Part shown: piece by piece, positions 9,028 through 17,069 of the stretch
Position numbering within the stretch: the stretch's first letter is position 1
How the letters are laid out: every line of letters starts with the position of its first letter
Assembly (NCBI GenBank): GCA_938015435.1
Contig: CALLPN010000001.1
Span: forward strand, 124,001 to 188,000
Source of the DNA: an uncultured Saprospiraceae bacterium
Lineage (GTDB): Bacteria; Bacteroidota; Bacteroidia; Chitinophagales; Saprospiraceae
Reading direction: 5' to 3'
DNA length: 64,000 nt
Notes under the pieces: model-generated
Told to the model about the DNA's origin: nothing
Database searches by the model: none
Seen by the model: only the letters and a program-made list of their open reading frames with translations
Program-made: the position numbers and the translations under genes

Positions 9028-10275
9028 ATGAATATAGAAGATAGAATCAAAACCAATAAAGGCCCATTGGGCCAGTACGCCGAGACATCAGAAGGATATT
9101 ACATATTCCCCAAACTAGAAGGCGAGTTAGGTAACCGCATGCAGTTCCACGGAAAGGAAGTGATCATGTGGTCAATTAACAACTATCTAGGATTAGCTAA
9201 TCATCCAGAAGTGAGAGCCACGGACGCTCAGGCGTCTTCAGATTGGGGCCTTGCTTACCCAATGGGTTCGCGAATGATGTCCGGTAATACAGACCTTCAT
9301 GATCAACTAGAGGAGCAGCTCGCAGAGTTCGTAATGAAGGAAGAAGCGGTAATTGTCAACTTTGGATATCAGGGTATTATGTCTGCTATAGACTGTTTAC
9401 TGACGCGTAGAGATGTCGTTGTATATGATAAAAATTGTCATGCTTGTATCGTAGATGGTATGCGTATGCATAGTGGAAAGAGATTTGCTTATCTACACAA
9501 TGATATCGCAAGTCTAGAGAAGCACTTGATCTCGGCACAAGCATTGGCCAAAGAGCAAGGCGGCGGTGTGATGGTGATCTCAGAAGGCGTGTTCGGCATG
9601 CAGGGAGATCAAGGTAAGCTCAAAGAGATCGCATTACTCAAAGAGGAGTATGATTTCATGCTGATGGTGGATGACGCTCATGGGTTTGGTACTCTTGGAG
9701 CTACTGGTGCTGGAGCAGGAGAAGAGCAAGGTGTACAAGATGATATAGATGTATACTTTGCTACTTTCGCCAAATCAATGGGTAGCATCGGTGCATTTCT
9801 AGCAGGCACTAATGACATTATGACTTTTCTCAAATACAATATGAGATCTCAGATATTTGCTAAGTCTATGCCAATGACTCAGGTAGTAGGCAATATGAAG
9901 CGACTCGAAATCTTACGTACACAACCACAGCATAAAGCTAAATTATGGGAAAATGTGAATGCCCTTCAATCTGGACTCAAAGAAGCAGGATTTAACCTCG
10001 GTAATAGCAACTCTTGTGTGACTCCTGTATTTTTGGAAGGTTCTGTAGCTGAAGCGACGCACTTAGTGACGGATCTTAGGCAAAACCATTCTATATTTTG
10101 CTCTATAGTCCTCTACCCTGTGATACCTAAGGGCATGATCTTACTAAGATTGATTCCAACTGCATCTCACACGATGGAAGATATCAATCTTACGGTTATT
10201 GCATTTAATAGTATTAGAACTAAATTAACCGCGGGCGAATATCGCAAAACCGAGATCGCAAAGCACTCTGAATAA
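9028..10275 (+). CDS. Alpha-oxoamine synthase (serine palmitoyltransferase or cysteate acyltransferase type)
   Basis: This is a PLP enzyme of the fold-type I family that condenses an acyl thioester with an amino acid and releases CO2. In its 415 residues are the glycine-rich opening SINNYLGLANHPEV, His138 expected to stack on PLP, the D-x-H pair at 216/218 in VDDAHGFG, and the PLP lysine Lys249 in TFAKSMGSIGAF. The K-S-x-G-x-x-G-x-F form is closer to serine palmitoyltransferase-like members than to Kbl or BioF. In Bacteroidota such enzymes make sphingolipid bases from serine or sulfonolipid (capnoid) bases from cysteate. The substrate cannot be read from sequence alone. The next gene starts directly at the stop codon. 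Confidence 0.82.
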   Translation: MNIEDRIKTNKGPLGQYAETSEGYYIFPKLEGELGNRMQFHGKEVIMWSINNYLGLANHPEVRATDAQASSDWGLAYPMGSRMMSGNTDLHDQLEEQLAEFVMKEEAVIVNFGYQGIMSAIDCLLTRRDVVVYDKNCHACIVDGMRMHSGKRFAYLHNDIASLEKHLISAQALAKEQGGGVMVISEGVFGMQGDQGKLKEIALLKEEYDFMLMVDDAHGFGTLGATGAGAGEEQGVQDDIDVYFATFAKSMGSIGAFLAGTNDIMTFLKYNMRSQIFAKSMPMTQVVGNMKRLEILRTQPQHKAKLWENVNALQSGLKEAGFNLGNSNSCVTPVFLEGSVAEATHLVTDLRQNHSIFCSIVLYPVIPKGMILLRLIPTASHTMEDINLTVIAFNSIRTKLTAGEYRKTEIAKHSE

Positions 10276-11343
10276 ATGAATGATTATATAATATCTGGAA
10301 TCCAGCAAATCGGCTTGGGTAATGACAGTGTATACGATACCTGGGAATGGTATCGCAAGCACTTAGGTTTTGATCTTCCTATTTTCGACGAAGCCGCAGA
10401 GGCAAATCTAATGCTTCCATATACTGGTGGCGAGCCAAAGAGCAGACATGCGGTACTCGCAGTAAATTATGCTGGAGGTGGCGGACTAGAGATTTGGCAA
10501 CATACCTCTCGTACTCCTCTAATCCCAAAAGAACCTATACGATTAGGTGATCTTGGTATACAGATTATCAAGTATAAAGCTCTGGATGTAGATAAAGCTT
10601 ATGACGACCTCAATGCCGCTGGTGTGCACCTATTGTCAGCAGTAGGCTTTAACAGTGCTATGCTTAAATGCTTCTTTGCCGAAGATCTCAATGGCAATTG
10701 GATAGAAATAACCGAAGCGATCGACTGGAACAAAAAAGGACTCTCTAATATCGGAGGTATTGTTGGTTGTACGATCGGAGTGAGTGATATGGATATGTCT
10801 CTACCCTTCTATCAAGATATATTGGGATATGATAAGGTACTTACTGATACGACAGATGAAGATCAGCTATGCCCTATCTCGGAATCTGGCAATAGATATC
10901 GAAAGGTGATACTTACTCATAGCAAACCTAGAAGAGGACCATTTAGCAGATTACTAGGATCTACTTATATAGAACTCATACAAGCGATCGACTATTCACC
11001 GAAGCGAATATTTCAAGATAGGATGTGGGGTGACATTGGTTATATACACCTTTGTTTTGATGTGCGTAATATGGCTATTCTTCAGGCTAAATGCGCGAGC
11101 GCTGGTCATCCATTTACTGTGGATTCGGCAGATAGTTTTGATATGGGAGAAGCCGCAGGAAGATTTGCTTATGTCGAAGATCCAGATGGCACCTTAATAG
11201 AATTTGTAGAGGCACACAAAATTCCATTAATCAAAAAAATGGGATGGTTTTTAGATCTCACGAAACGAAATCCTAATAAACCTCTTCCCAATTTTATGCT
11301 GTGGGCGATGTCTCTTGGCAGGGTAAAAAGTAAAGTGAATTAG
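10276..11343 (+). CDS. Two-domain VOC (glyoxalase/dioxygenase superfamily) protein
   Basis: The ATG abuts the upstream TAA with no gap, so translation is probably coupled to the alpha-oxoamine synthase. The 355 residues hold two vicinal-oxygen-chelate modules, about 5-150 and 155-320. The second looks catalytically intact: GCTIGVSDMDMSLPFYQDIL, then HLCFDV and a terminal EDPDGTLIEFVEA supplying His/Glu metal ligands. The first has the matching beta-alpha-beta frame (DTWEWYRKHLGFD ... EDLNGNWIEITEA). VOC enzymes use a divalent metal for isomerisation, dioxygenation or epoxide opening. The reaction here is unknown, but the coupling suggests it acts on the product of the partner enzyme. There is no signal peptide. 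Confidence 0.8.
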   Translation: MNDYIISGIQQIGLGNDSVYDTWEWYRKHLGFDLPIFDEAAEANLMLPYTGGEPKSRHAVLAVNYAGGGGLEIWQHTSRTPLIPKEPIRLGDLGIQIIKYKALDVDKAYDDLNAAGVHLLSAVGFNSAMLKCFFAEDLNGNWIEITEAIDWNKKGLSNIGGIVGCTIGVSDMDMSLPFYQDILGYDKVLTDTTDEDQLCPISESGNRYRKVILTHSKPRRGPFSRLLGSTYIELIQAIDYSPKRIFQDRMWGDIGYIHLCFDVRNMAILQAKCASAGHPFTVDSADSFDMGEAAGRFAYVEDPDGTLIEFVEAHKIPLIKKMGWFLDLTKRNPNKPLPNFMLWAMSLGRVKSKVN

Positions 11344-11513
11344 AACTGTCGAAAACTCAATTGGTGAATCCTTGAACTGAAATAAACAGTTTAATATAGC
11401 TCTACCAAATCACCATTTATTAGTTAACACATTATCCTTTTCATTAATATGTAAAACTAATTACGTATACTTGGGGTTCTTCGTATAGTAACCAATACAT
11501 AATATCTCCTTAA

Positions 11514-12743
11514 ATGATCAGAATCACTACAGACATTCCGAAGCACCTCATCTCTAGTATTGTCACAAGTAATATCGACGAAAACTTGGAAAATGAAACT
11601 TTGGATTATAAGGGTTTCGCTGTAAAGATCAAGAGAAACGGAGATCTTAACGTGACTGCTCGTAAAAAATCAATCTATCTTGATCTACCTTTAGACATAA
11701 GGATAGAGAAGCCCAATGGGCTGTTTACAATAGAAGCCAATGGTACCATCTTACTCAATGTTACTGTTACTGCTGACATATCTAAGGATCTTCAGCTCAC
11801 TACTAAAACCACAATAGATGGATGGAAATGGATCGAAGAGCCTAAAGTAAAAGTAGGCATCCTTAATATACCTGTCTCTCCTCTTGCTAATATGGTGATG
11901 AATAGAATAGATGATACGATCACCAATCAGATCGATGGCAGCGTAGCAGAAAAGATTGATTTCCAAGATCTAATCAATAAGAAACTTGCTAATCTTATTG
12001 ATAGTAGAAAGATCTCCGCCAATCCTGAATTATACCTAAGAGCTCAGCTAGAAGGTATAGAAAGTCCTGGATTCCGAGAATATACAGACAAAATAGAATT
12101 GCCATTATATCTCAATATCGAAAATCAAATTACAACAGAATATCGAGTTTCGGAAGACTGGAATATCCCTCCATTCAATTGGATAGATAATGACCCACTC
12201 GAACATAGCCAAGATGTACATATTGCGCTCAAATACGATCGTCTCGAGGATATCGTGCAATCGAAAATAAATGGGCTAGTTATAGGAGGCAAAACACTCA
12301 AATCCAGCAATGTAGAAATTAACTATACCGAAAAACTAGATATACAAATAGAACTCGTATCTCCTATAGTATCTACACTTACATTATCTGGAACACCAGT
12401 CATCACAGATGGCAAAGTACAGTTGCATGACCTCGATGTAGATATGCAGACACCAAGTATCATCTATAAGATGACGGCTCCAATCGTGCAAAAATTGATA
12501 AGATCAGATATCGACGATAGATTTCCTCTTGATCTCCAAGAGCTTATACGCGAGCAGATAAGAATAGGACTAGCAAAAGCGAATACTATTGCATTTCTCA
12601 ATCTCAAGATCAATGCAAATGAAGCATCTTTATCTAATATAGAATTTACAAAAACTCACCTCAATGCCACAATTACTGCCAACGAAGTGGAGGTCGCTTT
12701 ACTCCTAGAGCATATTGAAAATATCACAGAAATGATATCCTAG
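11514..12743 (+). CDS. DUF4403/TULIP-like putative lipid-binding protein
   Basis: The 409-residue product is built from long alternating beta-strands with regularly spaced helices, and its motif pattern resembles DUF4403, a TULIP/SMP-like lipid-binding fold. Resembling segments include an N-terminal ITTDIPKHLISSIVTSNID, WKWIEEPKVKVGILNIPVSP, a central VDMQTPSIIYKMTAP and QELIREQIRIGLAKAN. Typical relatives are lipoproteins. This one starts at an ATG preceded by stops and has no signal peptide or lipobox, which is odd. It lies between an acyltransferase-type PLP enzyme and a decarboxylase, so a role in binding a lipid product is attractive but inferred. The 170-bp gap upstream contains no clear promoter box. 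Confidence 0.5.
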   Translation: MIRITTDIPKHLISSIVTSNIDENLENETLDYKGFAVKIKRNGDLNVTARKKSIYLDLPLDIRIEKPNGLFTIEANGTILLNVTVTADISKDLQLTTKTTIDGWKWIEEPKVKVGILNIPVSPLANMVMNRIDDTITNQIDGSVAEKIDFQDLINKKLANLIDSRKISANPELYLRAQLEGIESPGFREYTDKIELPLYLNIENQITTEYRVSEDWNIPPFNWIDNDPLEHSQDVHIALKYDRLEDIVQSKINGLVIGGKTLKSSNVEINYTEKLDIQIELVSPIVSTLTLSGTPVITDGKVQLHDLDVDMQTPSIIYKMTAPIVQKLIRSDIDDRFPLDLQELIREQIRIGLAKANTIAFLNLKINANEASLSNIEFTKTHLNATITANEVEVALLLEHIENITEMIS

Positions 12744-12808
12744 ATTTTTTTCACTGTCAGCTAAAAGTAAGTTATTAGTAATTACTCTAGCTGAAAGCTT
12801 TGTAATAT

Positions 12809-12816
12809 TACCTTTG
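12809..12816 (+). promoter_or_regulatory. Predicted -7 box of the PLP decarboxylase gene
   Basis: TACCTTTG is an exact match to TAnnTTTG, 20 nt before the ATG. A TTG at the -33 distance is not evident. It suggests the decarboxylase can be transcribed separately from the genes before it. Confidence 0.5.
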
Positions 12817-12836
12817 TTGCAAATTGAATTAAAAAT

Positions 12837-14195
12837 ATGCAAAAGGCTTTAGATATATTCCAAGAGATCACTCAAGCACTATTGGCTGATGAGCAACACA
12901 ATCCTGTTGCAAGATACATCCCATCTGAAAAGGTGTATGAAGAGCTGGATCTCAAATTATCTCATGATGGTACCAACATGGATAATTTCAAGAAATCGCT
13001 TAAAGAACTTGTATTAGCCACACCAAGGACCGCTACTAACGCATTCTTCAATCAGTTATTTGGAGGTCGTAACGAGACTGCCGTACTAGGTGATCTACTT
13101 GCTGTAATCCTAAATAATAGTATGTACACCTATAAGGCCGGTGGACCTATGATTGCAATCGAAAAAGAGATCATTCGTAACATTACTGATCTTCTAGGTT
13201 GGGACAGCAACTCGGATGGTACACTCGCTGCAGGTGGATCTATGACCAACTACAAAGGTATATTGATGGCTAGAGATGCATTTGATCCAGAGATCAAGCA
13301 TAAAGGATCTAGACCAGGACTTGTAGTATATACTTCTGAAGAATCACATTATAGTATTCCAAAGAATGCCGCTTTTGCCGGAATAGGAAGAAACAATGTA
13401 CACAAGATACCAGCGGATAGTATGGGACGTATGGATGCTAGTCTTCTACGTAAAGCGATCATAAAAGATAAAGCAGAAGGGCTACACCCTATCATGATCA
13501 ATGCCACAGCAGGTACAACAGTCCTTGCTGCTTTTGATCCCTTTGAAGAGATCGCTGATATCTGCGCTGAATATAAAATCTGGATGCATGTGGATGGTGC
13601 ATATTGCGGCTCTGCTCTATTCTCTGATAATTACAGACACCTTATCAAAGGTGCTAATCGAGCAGATAGCTATACCGTCAATGCACACAAGATGCTAGGT
13701 ACGCCATTGAGCTGTTCGATCATAGTCGTTAAAGATAAGAAGCACCTCCATGAGAGCTTCTCTAACGACGCTAGTTACCTTTATCAAACTGATGCGGATG
13801 ACTTTAACCCTGGAAAGATATCGTTGCAATGCGGAAGACGTAATGATGCGCTTAAATTTTGGGCCTTATGGAAAAGCATCGGTACTCAAGGACTTGGAGC
13901 ATTAGTAGATAAGCAGTTTCGCTTAGGGGAAGTCGCTAGAAATTACATCCTTAGTAATTCCGATTATACTCTATATAGCTTTGATGATTCGATCGGCATT
14001 TGTTACAATTACAAAGGCATACCTGCAAGAGATATCTGTACTGCCCTCTACGAAAAATCAGAATTAATGGTAGGATATGGTTCATTCCATGGTACTGAAT
14101 TCATCAGATTTGTAACTATCAATTATGGAAATGATGAAGCAGATATAATCAATTACTTCAAGCAAGTAGAAGCGTTTGTAGAAAAAGAAATGTAG
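12837..14195 (+). CDS. Group II PLP decarboxylase, cysteine-sulfinate/glutamate decarboxylase-like
   Basis: This fold-type I decarboxylase has 452 residues. His171 in EESHYSIPK is expected to stack on the cofactor, Asp253 in MHVDGAYCG binds the pyridine nitrogen, and Lys285 in NAHKMLG is the Schiff-base lysine. The sequence resembles the animal-type CSAD/GAD branch rather than bacterial GadB. Shared landmarks are FFNQLFGG, MYTYKAGGP, GGSMTNYKG, NATAGTTVLAAFDPFEEIAD and QCGRRNDALKFWALWK. Known substrates in that branch are cysteine sulfinate, cysteate, aspartate and glutamate, so products could be hypotaurine, taurine, beta-alanine or GABA. The choice is not resolvable here. A bidirectional terminator follows. 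Confidence 0.88.
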   Translation: MQKALDIFQEITQALLADEQHNPVARYIPSEKVYEELDLKLSHDGTNMDNFKKSLKELVLATPRTATNAFFNQLFGGRNETAVLGDLLAVILNNSMYTYKAGGPMIAIEKEIIRNITDLLGWDSNSDGTLAAGGSMTNYKGILMARDAFDPEIKHKGSRPGLVVYTSEESHYSIPKNAAFAGIGRNNVHKIPADSMGRMDASLLRKAIIKDKAEGLHPIMINATAGTTVLAAFDPFEEIADICAEYKIWMHVDGAYCGSALFSDNYRHLIKGANRADSYTVNAHKMLGTPLSCSIIVVKDKKHLHESFSNDASYLYQTDADDFNPGKISLQCGRRNDALKFWALWKSIGTQGLGALVDKQFRLGEVARNYILSNSDYTLYSFDDSIGICYNYKGIPARDICTALYEKSELMVGYGSFHGTEFIRFVTINYGNDEADIINYFKQVEAFVEKEM

Positions 14196-14326
14196 GTAAA
14201 GTTTAATATCAGCAGATTAGGACCTTCGTTTATCAATAAACAATCTAACTCTTTTCTATTGACATTGAATGAAACCAACTTATCAAATTTTTTAAGCTAC
14301 GATACAGAAAATATAATTTAATAAAT

Positions 14327-14358
14327 AAGAGGCTATCAATATAAATTGATAGCCTCTT
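14327..14358. terminator. Bidirectional terminator between convergent genes
   Basis: AAGAGGCTATCAAT (14327-14340) and ATTGATAGCCTCTT (14345-14358) form a perfect 14-bp stem with a 4-nt loop. T-rich flanks lie on both sides, between the convergent decarboxylase and lipoprotein genes. Confidence 0.85.
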
Positions 14359-14391
14359 GTTTATTTTAATCAAGCTAATTTTGAAGTATGT

Positions 14392-15135
14392 TTAGTTTCT
14401 TTTCTTCTTACCTCTTTTACCTCTCTTCCTTGACTTCTTATCGCTTTTAGATGTCCTTCGTTCTTCTTTTGGTGACGAATCAAAATCACCAAATCTAAAC
14501 TTACCTCCTATACCAACAGTAACTAAAGATTGTCCACCACCGTCGCCTGTAATTGTCGATCCTACATTGTAATATCCTATATCTATTCCAAATTTGTTTT
14601 TCTTACCGAACATCAGCCCAAAATTACCCCCAAGATATGATGCGCCACTAGTCTCTGCTCCAGTAATAAACTGATACATAAACCTCGGAGTAAGATTAAC
14701 TGCCACCGCCTCAGCAGGATAGTATGTAACATAAACTGGAACTCCAACATTGTAAGCTAAACCCAAAACCGTTCCCGCTTCAAAGCCTGGCGACAGTGCA
14801 AAAGATGACGTATTATCTCCTACTAACTGATATTTCAAATATGTGCTTGCATTTAAGTTCGTACTTGCTCTTAGGCCAACATCTAGTTTATCTGTAATTC
14901 CTCTTTTGAAAGAAACTTCAATGTTAGGGAATGAAATAGCCGTACTAAGCGAATCTCCTCCTAGATCTTCATCATCAAACAAATCTGGTACCCTGGTAAA
15001 ATTACCCGAAACCATAAGTTCAGAATTACCTTCACCTAATACTCTTCCTTCTTCAAATCCAGTAAGTGATGCACAGCTCGAAATAAAAAAAATACATGTT
15101 ACTGCTGCGAATAAATAAGTTAATTGTTTTTTCAT
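14392..15135 (-). CDS. Outer-membrane lipoprotein with barrel-like strands and basic tail
   Basis: The 247-residue product has a lipoprotein signal with lipobox ISSC (Cys21 in FFISSCASLTGFEEGRVLG). The mature part is made of short Gly/aromatic-rich amphipathic strands (VGLRASTNLNASTYLKYQL, GGNFGLMFGKKNKFGIDIGY, LVTVGIGGKFRFGDF), pointing to a beta-barrel or beta-sandwich at the outer membrane. The last 30 residues are strikingly basic (KSDKKSRKRGKRGKKKRN). The opening CASLTGFE-x-GRVLG recurs in Bacteroidota lipoproteins of unknown role. It stands alone and is convergent with the decarboxylase gene. Confidence 0.7.
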   Translation of the reverse strand: MKKQLTYLFAAVTCIFFISSCASLTGFEEGRVLGEGNSELMVSGNFTRVPDLFDDEDLGGDSLSTAISFPNIEVSFKRGITDKLDVGLRASTNLNASTYLKYQLVGDNTSSFALSPGFEAGTVLGLAYNVGVPVYVTYYPAEAVAVNLTPRFMYQFITGAETSGASYLGGNFGLMFGKKNKFGIDIGYYNVGSTITGDGGGQSLVTVGIGGKFRFGDFDSSPKEERRTSKSDKKSRKRGKRGKKKRN

Positions 15136-15364
15136 AATTGTTTTTTTTGATAAACCGCCAACATCTTATACACTTAGATTTGCACTCTAATACTGATGGT
15201 ATTTTAAATAGTCATTTTAATTTTCGAACCAAATATACTGAAATCGAAACGATCCCAAGAGTTAGAATGATTTATTTGGGAATTTATAAATTATCAACTA
15301 AGAGTATATTCCGGAATGGTTGATTACTTTCTATCTTACTCCACTGATAATTATTATGAACCTA

Positions 15365-15934
15365 CTATTCAATTAAAGTTTGCCTTTCTCTTATACGTTG
15401 ATACATTTGAACTTTATCTTTGTAGCCGTCTTCCTCTTTAAAAAAACCACTAATTGTACCGCTAACTTGAAAACCTGTGTTTTTATAAAGATTATATCCT
15501 AATTTATTCGATGCGTATACATCCAACCATACAATTTCAATTTCAGAATGATCTTTTGCCCATTGAAGAGTTGATTCTATTAAAATCTTTCCTAACCCTT
15601 GATTTCTCCATTCTTCCTTTATTCCCATTCCTATCATTGCTGTATGAAACATTTTCGACCTTCCGCTTCCAGTCAAATCAATATTCCCAATTAGCTCTCC
15701 ATTACAATCTGCAACTAGCAATATACTATTAAGACTATTAATATATTCATCGATTAGTAACACCTCACTGTCTAGCTTACCTTGATATTCGTTCAATAGC
15801 AGGGGTATCGTGGTCGTGTCTTTGATGTAGCTCCTTTTTAGATCTATGAGCCTTTGAGCATCTTCTTCTGTAGCAACTCGAAGTCCAATTGAGTGACCTG
15901 ACTTCAACTTATAGATCTTTGGTTCGAAGGTCAT
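15365..15934 (-). CDS. GNAT family N-acetyltransferase
   Basis: The 189-residue protein has the GNAT order of motifs: an N-terminal strand-helix (LRVATEEDAQRLIDLKR), a central strand pair, then acetyl-CoA binding motif A in MIGMGIKEEWRNQGLGKILI (R/Q-x-x-G-x-G/A loop as RNQGLG) and motif B in LDVYASNKLGYNLYKNTGF. It therefore transfers an acetyl group from acetyl-CoA to an amine. The layout is RimI/ribosomal-acetyltransferase-like, but the substrate is unknown. No partner gene shares its transcript convincingly. Confidence 0.85.
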   Translation of the reverse strand: MTFEPKIYKLKSGHSIGLRVATEEDAQRLIDLKRSYIKDTTTIPLLLNEYQGKLDSEVLLIDEYINSLNSILLVADCNGELIGNIDLTGSGRSKMFHTAMIGMGIKEEWRNQGLGKILIESTLQWAKDHSEIEIVWLDVYASNKLGYNLYKNTGFQVSGTISGFFKEEDGYKDKVQMYQRIRERQTLIE

Positions 15935-16018
15935 ATTTTCTTTTTTTTTGATTGAGTACGCTAAGATATTCCGCTGAGCGCAATACTAATGGTGTTAACG
16001 ATCATTTATATTAATTCA

Positions 16019-16809
16019 CTAATCCTGATTTAATTGTTCTAATACTTCATCCATTTTCAGATGGACTTCATTCAATTCTTCAAAGTACTCTTCAGTATCT
16101 TCTTGAATCATTTTCCTCATTATTTGGAAGGCCGAAATTCTCAGTTTTGAATATTCCATTAAGATTGTGTTACGTGCATTGATATCCGACGGTAGGTTAT
16201 CATAAGCATTTACTCTTTCAATTATTTTAATATTCTCTTCCCATTTGGAATAATAAAATTGTCAATCCTTTGAAGAAGTGCATAATTGGATTTCGTTTCT
16301 AAATCATCATAAAAATCAATAGTCTGACTCTCATTCAAAGTGAAGGCCTCCATTTCACTTTCATAGTTTTCATATAACTCATAGTCTGTTGTCAAGTAAT
16401 CATAACCCAATATACCAGCCAATAATATTAGCATAGATATGAAGCCTATTCCTGCTGCTCTCCAACCAGAATAAAATTTATATCCATTCTCTTTATGTAG
16501 TTCGAGTATAGAACCATGAAACTTATGCACCAACAATAAAATAACTGCAGTATAGATTGCTGGAAACAATTGATTTGGGATAGAATCTATAGTTGAATCA
16601 GGAATTGAAAAAATACCAACAAATAAGAGAATGGTTGAAACGACACCAAGCACAAATGCTTTTTTTCCATTATCTGGTTGATCCAAGTTTTTACAGTTTT
16701 CACAAATCAAATATCCAGCCGCTAATGGGCCACCAAGAAAAGTTGCGATTCCAATTGATCTTTGCGAATAGAGTTCTACATTCTCTGTACTCTTAAGTTC
16801 ATCCTTCAT
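16019..16809 (-). pseudogene. Membrane protein gene interrupted by a 1-nt frameshift
   Basis: The first frame (start 16809, stop 16222) encodes a three-to-four-TM protein beginning MKDELKSTENVELYSQRSIG, with IGIATFLGGPLAAGYLI, FVLGVVSTILLFVGIF and IGFISMLILLAGILGYD. It ends at IDNFIIPNGKRILK. The neighbouring frame continues without break from the same point as DNFYYSKWEENIKIIERVNA through LRISAFQIMRKMIQEDTEEY to a stop at 16019, a natural helical tail. Adding one T to the TTTT run at 16255-16258 (minus strand) joins the two into about 263 residues. It may be a sequencing or assembly slip in a homopolymer, or a true inactivating deletion. The function is unknown. Confidence 0.75.
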
Positions 16810-16997
16810 TCTTATATCTTACTTATAATATTATTTAATCTGACATTCACAATATCCAAAATATAAAACTAAATATAGACATTTCAGAACAATACAATTC
16901 ACGGCCTTGAATGATCCAGACATCATATATCGTTAGACTTTCATAGTACCATAGAATAGGCTTTCCTGCCAAAGTTAACACTGTGCTAATAAAAAAC

Positions 16998-17021
16998 GCA
17001 CCTGTCGTTACTGACAGGTGC
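16998..17021 (-). terminator. Rho-independent terminator of the M43 protease gene
   Basis: GCACCTGTC and GACAGGTGC form a perfect 9-bp stem with a 6-nt loop. On the minus strand it is followed by GTTTTTTATT, about 48 bp behind the stop of the protease gene. Confidence 0.85.
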
Positions 17022-17069
17022 TGCATTAATCAATGTACAAGGAATTCAATTACCTTACTTCTTTAAATA

